64,000 bases of DNA, taken from contig NC_133906.1 in NCBI RefSeq assembly GCF_964199755.1, positions 13,737,378 through 13,801,377 on the forward strand. Direction: 5' to 3'. The DNA is from Larus michahellis (lineage: Eukaryota; Chordata; Aves; Charadriiformes; Laridae). The position numbers and the translations under genes are program-made. Shown here one piece after another: positions 55,493 through 64,000 of this stretch (position 1 is its first letter; each line of letters starts with the position of its first letter). Under the pieces are notes generated by a model. That model made no database searches, was not told the DNA's origin, and saw only the letters and a list, made by a program, of their open reading frames with translations.

Positions 55493-57531
55493 GTCAATAA
55501 TGGCAGCAGAGAAAATAAAATAGTCTTCCCTATTTTTTGAAAGAAATTATGTCAACAATTTCTTATATCTTCCTATCCATGAAGACTAACTGCAAGCCAA
55601 CTCTGGGCTTGAGTTTATGGTGTAAATCCCGTTCAAGCTCCCCAAGCACCCTGGGAGCAGCCCCAGCCCTCCACCTCTGGCATCTTTAGGCTGGTGCCTG
55701 TCACACGTGTGCGGTGGCTTTGGCAGTTGTTGGGAAGCATCCAAAGAAGGCTGGACATATTTAACAGTGATTCATTGCCTTCTCAGTCACCCGTCCGAAA
55801 CCAAGAGAGTCTGAGAGAAACACAGATGATCAATCCAAACAATCTGCAGTGGGAGTTTTCAAGCCCAACCCACTGACCAGCTGAAATTCGGTTCCAGAGA
55901 TGGGGTGGCCAGAAAGGAACGGTTAATTTTTCAGTTGCAAAGACACCACAAATGAATAAGGAAAAAAAAAAAGTGATCCAAAGCCTGTAAAAGTGGGATT
56001 GTGTTCTACAGAAACTGGAAACAGTTTGTGAATCCTGACAAGTGACTAATGAGAACCGACGATGAAAAAATAATAAAATAACAACAGAAAATGAGTAATC
56101 AAACCTTTCAAAAAAGAAAACAGGGGAATTACCCTTGTAGAGTGTTAACCCAGATTGCAACTTGATGGAGTTGAGCCTGCCTTCATCTGGCGATGATGGC
56201 ATCACCCTCCCCTATACGCGGCTGATCGGGAGAGTGATGCCACGGCCGCTCTCCGTCTCTCTCATCCTCAGGGCTAAGAAATGATGGCAACAGAAGCGAT
56301 GCTCAGACAGGAGGGGAAGGATGGAGCATGGGAGCAGTGTTTCTGTGCCCAAGCTGCTTTCTGTAGGCTCTGCCCTGGCATAAACGAGGGGGAGCCTCTG
56401 GCAGGGACCCCTACCTGCGGGCCGGGACAGCCATCCTCCGGGTGATGCTGGGCGATCTGTCTCCCTCGTGGCTGCTCCACCACATGCTGCCAAGCAGGAG
56501 GAGCTCTTCCAGAGCCATCCGCAGCCTGTAAAGTGGGTCTCTAGGAGCGGCACCCCTGGACCGGGCTGCAAAATGTGGCCTCAAGGTGCTGGTGTCTGTG
56601 CAAGAGCAGGGTGTGTTGTGTATCCCATGCACTCCCAGAGCCTGATGTGTCTCAGCAAACCTTCTCCCAGCCCTGCCTGTGATGGTGGCACAGGACAACT
56701 GCCACCATTAAGAATTTAGAGGGCAAGAATACTGTGGCTGGTCCTACACGGGGGAGATGGGCTTGGAGAGCTCATCATGGAGCCCAGGAGCATGGGCAGG
56801 TCTAGGCTCAAAGAGGTTGGGCAGGCTGGGGGATCTGCTCTCCTGCCACCAAGGTGGGCAGATGGGTTTTACTGAGACTGATTTCTTGCTTATCAAATGG
56901 GGAGTGCTAAATATAACTCACTCCTACAACCACTAAAAGTAGAATGTGCCTCTGTAAAAGAGACCTTCCCCCGTTGTCACCGTCTCGCAAGTCTCGTCCC
57001 CACCTGGGCCTCGCGGAGCTGCGTGGGGCTGTTGCTTTTCCTGCTGGTGATGTAAGAAATGCAACGCTGATAAACTAATAAAAAATCTACTTCCTATACG
57101 AACAAGCCTTGCAGCAGCCCTCAAGAGTCAAAGTCGAGTCTTAACTAAGATTTTAAGTCGTGCGTTTTATTGTTATGATGGTGCAAGATTCTTATCAGCC
57201 TGATGAAGCAATCATGGTTATCATGCTCAGCATGCCAGTGCAGTCATGCCAGTGATAAGACTCTGTCGCCTGCTTGAAACCAGACATTCCCTTCACTCCC
57301 ATTTGCACTGCAGTTTTCTGGTCGGCTTCGTGGTATTCAGGTTATTTAGGAGCCTGTGTGGGATCAGAGATGAGGGTAGGGCTCTTGGAAACTCCAGCAA
57401 AATGTACTTTTCCCCATGCCTGGGCAGGGCGATGCAGAGGAAGGGCTGTGCCATGCTGTGGAGCGTCGTCACAGAGTGCTGCTGGCACCAGGGATGGGAG
57501 GGTCCATCTGGAGCTGGGACTCTGCTGCCTG

Positions 57532-57806
57532 CATCCCCGTGCCTGCATCCCCCTGCCTGCATCCCCCTGCCTGCATCCTGCTGCCTGCATCCCCATGCCT
57601 GCATCCCCCTGCCTGCATCCTGCTGCCTGCATCCTGCTGCCTGCATCCCCCTGCCTGCATCCCCCTGCCTGCACCCTGCTACCTGCATCCTGCTGCCTGC
57701 ATCCCCCTGCCTGCATCCTCCTGCCTGCATCCCCCTGCCTGCACCCTGCTGCCTGCATCCCCCTGCCTGCATTTCCCTGCCTGCATCCCCTTGCCTGCAC
57801 CCTGCA
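57532..57806. repeat. Minisatellite with a 14-bp unit, about 20 copies
   Basis: The unit is CTGCCTGCATCCCC with variants (ATCCTG, ACCCTG, ATCCCCA). Because 14 is not a multiple of 3 and the unit has no stop in any plus frame, it produces long overlapping open frames on both strands (peptides rich in LPASPCLHP or MQAGGCRQ). These are not genes. Confidence 0.95.
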
Positions 57807-59274
57807 AGGCACTGGAGTCACTATTTTTCTTCCCCCATCAGTCTGCTGCCCCAGGCAACCGCTCTGGCTGCATTTGCCTTCAGCCAGCCCAGCGTTGACT
57901 ATGAGTTATTAACGCTTCACTTTTCCCTCTTGTCTGTTTGTCAGAGTTTCCTGGACTGCCATGCCAAGAATGCTGAGCCTGATTAATGTTTTCTACTTAA
58001 AACCCTGACGTTATTCTCTTTTTTTAGATACCTGCGGTTCTATGACTTCCCATTTATCTGAAGGGTGAATTTAAAATTTCATGTAGAATATTTAAAAGTT
58101 ATTTAAAATAATGCATGTGAAAAATTAAACACCTCATTGCTAATAAAAACTTTTCAATTTGGTGGCAGTAAGAGTCTTTTCAGGGCGACTCTTACTATTA
58201 CTTGAGCTATTGCAGCACTGAAGGAGGCTGTGCTCAGGACCAGAGATTTTCTTGACTCCCTTTAACCTGAGCAAATCCATCCGGACACTTGCTCTCCATT
58301 TCTCTGATTTTAGCAAACAGATTCAAGGCTTGGTTTTATTTGCAGGTTTCTTGATTCCTATGAGAATTCAATAGAAACCGATGCACCGATGGCCTTGCCC
58401 GCAGAGCCTGGGCGGCTAATGGTACCCGGGGATGTTGGGGCACTCGTCCCTTCCAGGGCTGGCGGCTGCATCCCCACTGCAGGGGCTTTTGGGGCCGCTC
58501 CTCCTACGGCAGGGAATGAATTCCATCTGTCCGACCCGGCTGGGCTCTGCCACGTGCACCAGTTGCGTGGGGGAAATGGATCTGAATGCAAAGCATGGCT
58601 GCTCCTGGAAGTGTCTCTGAAGAACTCAGTGCTTGCCACGGTGGCTGTGTACTTCTGGCTCTTTGGGCTCTCATTCCTGCCCCAGCTGGACTGTCCCCTC
58701 CGTCCGCATCCTCTTGAAGAACATGAATGCTTCCCAAGTTTTCCACGCTGGGATCTTCCCTCACTGGGGAAGGTGAGGGGACACTTCTCGGCTGCAGCAA
58801 GTGAATGCTCTTCTGCTTTGGCCGCGCTGTGAAGGTGGCAGGGACACGGTGCAGGCAGGAATGAGCCGCCCTGGGAGGTGAGAGGGCAGCTTGTCTTAAA
58901 AACTCAAGCACAGCGAGACTCAGTAAAGCTGAGCTTGGGGCCGGGCTGGAGCGTGAAGGCTGCGGGTCCGCGGGATGGCACCTGGGTGGGCGAGGGCAGA
59001 TGTCGGGTGCTCACCCTGAGCAGGGCACATCTCCCCCATCCCCGGTACCATCCGCATGTCCGTCCCACCTGGAAATCGCACCCAGCTCCCCTGAACAGCT
59101 CTGAAACCGCCCACCCTTCACAAATAAAGGTCACTTACTTCTGGAAGAAAATTTGTTTATTTTTGTAAAGGTTCATTTGCATTCTCATGGAAGTAATGGG
59201 TATGTCAGCGTAGGCAACACATGGCATGCATCCCTACAAACCAGCCCGAGCAGCAACATTCCTCTTGAATATTG

Positions 59275-59280
59275 TTTTAT
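59275..59280 (-). terminator. CSF2: Candidate polyadenylation signal of CSF2
   Basis: TTTATT on the plus strand reads AATAAA on the minus strand, about 990 nt after the stop codon. It is the first canonical hexamer after the AU-rich element. A closer non-canonical site is possible. Confidence 0.45.
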
Positions 59281-59651
59281 TAAATATTAACTTTCGGAAT
59301 CTAAACTGATAGTTTTACATGGGTACACACTTTCTGAGTACCTCCCATAGCTAGGGATACTTAAACAATTCGAAAAACAAGTATTGCCTGATTCAGCTCA
59401 GTAAAACTCAGCTCACATGAGGTGTGGGGAACACCTCCTATCAGCTGAATAAACCTTGAGGAAAAGGAAACAAGACCATCAGAGCCCTGTTTGCTTTGGT
59501 ATTACCCAGAATTTGGTTGGATTTGGGTGACGTGGCTCTGCTTAGTCAATAATAAAACATGTAGTGGTTGAAGTTATCTGCAGGAACCGAACACCCAGGG
59601 AGGGAGCAGAGATGGGAGCTCCCAACCAAAGCGAATCTTCTCCAGCCCCAC

Positions 59652-59880
59652 GGCTGGTCCAGGGCTGAGAGGGAGGGGAAGGTCCTGGGTGGCACCGATG
59701 GTCCCTGTCCCGCAGGGTGGCTTTGTCCCAGCTTTGAGGGCACTTGGGTGCTGCAGAGCTGAGCCCTGGAGCTGTGCCTGGGGCTGGTGTGCTAGAGAAA
59801 TAGTGTGACGGCAAATCCAAAGCTGGATCCACAGAGCTCCTCCTCACACACTGGTGAAGAGAAGTTTCCTAAAGTAAGTA
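59652..59880 (-). repeat. 3'-flank block shared with the IL3-like gene (copy 2)
   Basis: Partner of 48198-48440. Both copies sit just downstream, in gene orientation, of the AU-rich element, and they share words such as TTTGAGGGCACT and GGGTGCTG along the whole block. They are in the same orientation, as expected from tandem duplication. Confidence 0.9.
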
Positions 59881-59882
59881 CT

Positions 59883-60033
59883 TAAATACAGCATCATCAC
59901 AATAAATATCTCAAAGTACCCATAAAATTAAATACATATAATAAATAAATAAATAAATAAATAAATTACTCTTTCCTTGACTCAGTATGACATAAGTTAA
60001 AAAAAAATTAAATATTTAAATATTATTTTAAAT
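59883..60033 (-). promoter_or_regulatory. CSF2: AU-rich instability element of CSF2
   Basis: About twelve ATTTA pentamers on the minus strand. Six of them overlap in the array (AATA)n at 59941-59966, giving repeated TTATTTATT nonamers. The element starts about 240 nt after the stop codon. This is the class II element typical of GM-CSF mRNA. Confidence 0.9.
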
Positions 60034-60269
60034 ACTTGTCTTTTAACAGACCAGCATGTTTCAATCATTATAGAGAACATGGCTGCTGTCATAACAGCAT
60101 TTTTTATACGTATATATATATTTAAAAAACATATATACACAACATATATCTCTCTATATAAATATGCTATGGCCACATCCCTGAGAATAAGTTAACAATT
60201 GCATCACATTTTGGTTGAAGTAGAGTTCAAGTTCTTCGTTTCTTCTTGGGCTTGGTGTAGTTGTTCTCT

Positions 60270-62217
60270 TTAGGCAGTTTGGATTTTCTCAGAGAGCAAT
60301 CTCAAGAAAGTGTCCAAAGTCTCCAGGAACACCTCACTCGTTACTTGTACGGTCTTACATTCCTTATCAAGATCCTTAAAAAAAAAAAAAGAGAGAGAAC
60401 ATAATTCAGCCATGTAACTTGAATATTTAAGTCTATGTTATTTGATACATCCATTTTCGAATGAATACTAACAACATGGGCTATGGTATCTCGGTGTGTT
60501 TTGGAGAGCCGGGTGAGATGGTCTCTGGAAACTCGGCGTGATGATGTGCGGACGGATGATAGCTGATAACCAGGCGGCACGCAGAGGGTGCCCAGAGACC
60601 CACTGCCACCACAGCTTCCGCGCAGCTCTGCTTGTTTTTCATATTATTATCTTTCTTGCAGTTGAGATTACCGCAGGGAAAGGTGGCAGCACATGGCTCC
60701 TTAAGGGAGAGTGCTTCAAGGAAGCCTTCTTAATTATATTAATTTTCAGAAGAGATTTCTAGTACCTGTTGCAGCCAAATCAGTTCCCGTCCCAGCTGCC
60801 GTGTCCCGTTACTAAGCAGCCTTTGCTGAACGTTGGGCTATTGAATACCACCAAGTCAAACTTACTTTGGGGAGGAGGTTTTTGTAGGTGTTGACTACGT
60901 TCAGTTTTCTGGCGATGACTTTGCTTGGCTTGTCGAGAGCTGCCAAGGTGCCAGCGAAAGTTTTCAGGTGGCTGTGCATACATCTTTCCACCTGCAAGGA
61001 CAGCGGATAGTTATCTCAACAGTTGTGGGATACGTTGGCACCACATAAATAACGCATCGTACCCTGGGAATTCAGATACCCATGAGAAATAGCAACCTAC
61101 AGGAATGTAGAGCTGTGTTTTCAAACACCACCCCTGATTTTGTATTCAGCAATTGTACACCAAATGTAGGATACTGTGGTAAAATCTATAATTTTCATTT
61201 AAAAACATGCCAGGGACAAAAAAAACCCCACCCTCCTACTGCTTTTGGTGGAAGTTGCAGGTGCCACTATAAACCGGACATGTAAAATTTAGAGGTGTCC
61301 AACACCAGAGGTATTTGTTCCCCAAGGGAAAGGAAGGCCAACCCTGCATTAGGGCTTCATTTCTTGCTGTTGTGTCCCTGTTGAAACTAGATCAGAATTA
61401 TCTTAATAAAATACAAGTAATTATCGCTACGGGTGTGAATTTTCAACCTTTCTCCCTGAAAGTAAGAGGGGCTGATGCTGTTTGTCTGCCATTCACTTTG
61501 AATAGGAGATGGGCTCCTGCTTCTCATTTCCACTGCTCGTCTCCTCCACAAAAAGCTCTGGTTTTAATTTTTTTTTTTTCACTGGGTTTCAGGAAAATAC
61601 AGCTGAGTGAAATTAATGGCTCTGTATGGGATATAGACCAAATAGTAGTTTTAGACTGTTCTAAAACTAAGGGTTCAGAGTGAATTTTTGAGGCTATTGA
61701 GAAGACGCCAGCGCACACATAAGATCTGTACCTCCAGAGAGAGACACCTGAAGGATACTAGCACTGGTGGCAGCTCTCTGAAGGTTCCTGGAATAACTTT
61801 GCATTTCCCTGGGTTCCTAGAGCTATCTTAGTGCTATCAAAGTTCTGAAGTGGGAAATAAATCTGGGGATTTGAGACAATAATTTTAAATAGAAGAAAAG
61901 TATGCAGTTTCTTACCGTAGCATTCACAGTTGTCACGCTGGGAACCTGCTCAAGAGAAAGAGAAGTTAACGACTTCAAAATAAAACTGGGGACAGAAAGG
62001 CAGCCAGGTGAAAGCCACTCAAAATAAAGGAACTTACAGCATTTAAATTTAGTTTCTGCATGTCTTCAAGAACTTCTCGAACGATCAGTCCTACCAAACT
62101 CCTGGAGTGCTCCTCCTGCGGCAAGTGTCTCCCAGTGTTGGTGGGTCCGGTTGCCCGCATGGGCGCCGAGGTGCAGAGCACCCCGAGACTCAGCAGAGCC
62201 ACCACCTGGACCAGCAT
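60270..62217 (-). CDS. CSF2: CSF2, granulocyte-macrophage colony-stimulating factor, 146 aa, four exons
   Basis: A secreted growth factor for granulocyte and macrophage progenitors that acts through CSF2RA with the common beta chain. Exons: 62217-62038 (60 codons), 61945-61916 (10), 60991-60866 (42), 60374-60270 (34 plus stop). All introns are phase 0 and GT-AG. Exon 3 is 126 nt, the same as human CSF2, and exon 4 is 105 against 108. The signal peptide MLVQVVALLSLGVLCTSA is followed by mature PMRATGPTNTG. C74 (RCMHSHLKTFAGTL) and C118 (DKECKTVQVTSEVF) match the first disulfide of human GM-CSF (C54-C96). The residues of the second (C88-C121) are absent. One sequon is visible (NAT, N68, across the exon 2-3 junction). 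Helix D is ETLDTFLRLLSEK. The start is the only ATG in frame after the TATA box. The exon 4 acceptor follows a 13-T tract. The alternative, IL3, is less likely from the cysteine pattern. Confidence 0.87.
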
Positions 62218-62277
62218 CGCCAAGTCAGCTCTGCTCTTCGGCTGGGTGAACTGTGTGTGCCTCTGCCCTGGGTTCCT

Positions 62278-62323
62278 CTTATATACACACTGCTGGAGGA
62301 AATGATTAATAGCTCACCACAAA
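62278..62323 (-). promoter_or_regulatory. CSF2: CSF2 promoter: Runx, CLE0 and TATA module
   Basis: On the minus strand: TTTGTGGTGAGC, then TATTAATCATTTCCTC (62311-62296), then TATATAAG (62285-62278), about 61 nt before the ATG. From memory, the human CSF2 promoter has the same order, with TGTGGT, then ATTAATCATTTCCTC, then a TATTTAAG box. These sites bind Runx1, AP-1 and NFAT/ETS proteins. Confidence 0.88.
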
Positions 62324-64000
62324 CTTGCTCTTGCTGAAGGGGAGGCGGGGAATATTTACCTGAAGAACGGAATCTGCTGGTTATTCAAATGAGTAAGAGT
62401 CCATGTACTTTCTATATCAGGAGCAATCTTGTAGACTCTATACCTGAACCCCTTTGTAGCGTGTACTTCCAAGGCAAGATATGTAACTCTTAGTGTGGAT
62501 AATGTGCACACAGATATCTGTAGCCATGTGTGAAGATATCAGAGTACGTATTCATAGACTACACATAGGCATATATAGATAAACGTACACCCCGTCGAAG
62601 ATGCTGGAGAACATAATCTTGGTTTGTATTAATTCTTCAGCACTTCCAAAAATTCAGAGGTCATTTAAAGAAAGTGTACAGGCTCCCCCAGAAAATTAGG
62701 GTTACAGTGCTCAACACTAGAATATTTACATTTTTACATTTATTACATTTACATTCACATTAAAACTACCGTAACTGTTCTATACAGTTTATACAGGGAA
62801 TTCTGTGGCTAAAATACGGAAATATTTTGCAACTTGTCTGAGTCAGGCCAGAGGTGACAAGTGTTGGGCTCTTAGCAAAGGCACCGTAGCCTCAGGGTAG
62901 GTTTGCAATCAAATTTCATTTGATACATGTAGAGTTGCCAATGAACAGGACGAGCTAATTGTGAATACGAAGCAGAGATTTGGTAAAGAATGATTCAGAA
63001 GCCTGCTGGGCTGTGAATATAAGGAAAATCAGATTTCAGAAGAACAGCTGTCCCCTAGGCTGGTATTAGAGGAAGATCAGCCACGGATGCTGGAGCCCTG
63101 GCAGAGAGGTGTCAGATCAGCTTTACCCTGGACAGGACGGCTGTGGCATCTTGCGCTGATTTGATCTCAGGCTACAAGAGAAGATGGGAACCAAGCAGTA
63201 GTTTTCCATGTTCTATTTAAAGTCTGAAAGTGCAGTTTCCTTATCAGAGCATTAACAGGATATTTAGTACCTCCTGGGCTATTGAGAAGGCATTTGGGGA
63301 TGCTGGGTGAGGTTATGGCCATCTCCTGGGAAGGCAAAGGAATTCTCTACTCAGTATTTTTCCCTTGCCTAGCCCACTTTCAGAGCAAGGAGTAGGAGTA
63401 GACACTCTGTCATCCAGAAATTTTGTTAGGGTATGCTTTGCTTTTTAATCCAGTATTTCTAACGAAAATCCTGACTAATGCTAGACCCAGCCCAGAGCCT
63501 TACAGCCGGGGCTAGGTACAGCCTTTCAAGCTGATGGCGAATTGTTGCTTACCTGCTCTTTTGAGCAGTGACATAATACAGTAATTTCAGTCATTTTCCC
63601 CAAGTTTGCTTATGAAAACATGCTGTAGTCTTGAGCAAAAATGTCAATAAATGTTTTCCTGCTAACTAAAGTAAAAGTCTAAAGAGCAAACAATTCCTTC
63701 CAAACATTATGTTTGACACGGTCTGCTTTGCTCTGTTTGTTTGTTATTGCCTTCTAGAAACTGAAAGAGGTTTAAAACCAGGTTGTTTCCTGCGCAGCCT
63801 GTGGTGTTATTCTGGCGTTGGGTGCTTTGTGACCTACAGGTCAGGGAACTGGATGCTCCCTCTCGGTTTAGCCCCTGTGCTATTAGCTGTGTTCAAGTCT
63901 CCCATAGTTTTGTGTTTTTCCATCTCTAGGATGCATTTTGCTTAATTCACTGAATACGTTTGTGTCCTGAAATGTCGACTCTCCTCTAACAATCTGCTTT
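62324..64000. other. Upstream flank of CSF2
   Basis: About 1.7 kb, AT-rich, with no open frame or repeat that I recognise. Distal regulatory sites for CSF2 may lie here or beyond the window. Confidence 0.6.

Larger units (their letters stand above)
50614..59250. other. Intergenic region between the IL3-like and CSF2 genes
   Basis: About 8.6 kb with no supported gene. It holds two CR1 pieces (51.2 kb and 55.0-55.5 kb) and a 14-bp minisatellite at 57.5 kb; elsewhere I see nothing I recognise. Long open frames at 57.2-58.0 kb come from the minisatellite, and those at 58.4-58.9 kb are in GC-rich sequence without domains. Confidence 0.6.

Noticed and set aside
57246..57986. Open frames of up to 246 codons on both strands
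   Set aside because: They are produced by the 14-bp minisatellite, which lacks stops in several frames; the peptides are pure repeat translations.
58389..58911. Overlapping open frames of 135-147 codons on both strands
   Set aside because: No domain or splice evidence; frames overlap on opposite strands, which points to base composition and not coding.

Overview
The window is vertebrate nuclear DNA, almost certainly from a bird. It has long GT-AG introns, many CR1 LINE fragments with avian-type (ATTCTATG)n tails, and avian-like protein sequences. It contains one end of the avian counterpart of the mammalian IL3/CSF2/P4HA2 cytokine region (human 5q31). I identified the genes by joining exons by eye at splice sites and comparing the products with remembered families. 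No database search was run.

At 1-21.5 kb on the plus strand lies P4HA2, the alpha-2 subunit of collagen prolyl 4-hydroxylase. It is complete except for its first coding exon (signal peptide), which lies upstream of the window. Both members of its mutually exclusive exon pair are present, 68 bp apart. At 21.5-39.2 kb is an intergenic stretch with no convincing gene, rich in CR1 fragments between 27 and 32 kb.

At 39-62.3 kb on the minus strand are three four-exon genes for secreted short-chain four-helix cytokines. All their introns are phase 0, and their 3' ends face the 3' end of P4HA2. The first (39.7-42.6 kb) is IL-5-like and probably corresponds to the avian transcript called KK34. The second (48.7-50.5 kb) fits IL-3 by its single-disulfide pattern. 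The third (60.3-62.2 kb) fits GM-CSF (CSF2) by exon lengths and cysteine positions. Genes two and three share a nearly identical promoter module (Runx, AP-1/NFAT CLE0-like and TATA) and a long similar block in their 3' flanks, although their coding exons have diverged greatly. Their 3' UTRs carry dense AUUUA instability elements.

P4HA2 makes an ER collagen-modifying enzyme and is functionally unrelated to the cytokines; the linkage is ancient synteny. The three cytokines would be expected to signal through receptors of the beta-common family on myeloid cells and eosinophil-like (heterophil) cells, and to be induced in activated T cells. The rest of the window holds CR1 copies, a 14-bp minisatellite at 57.5 kb and sequence in which I recognise nothing.
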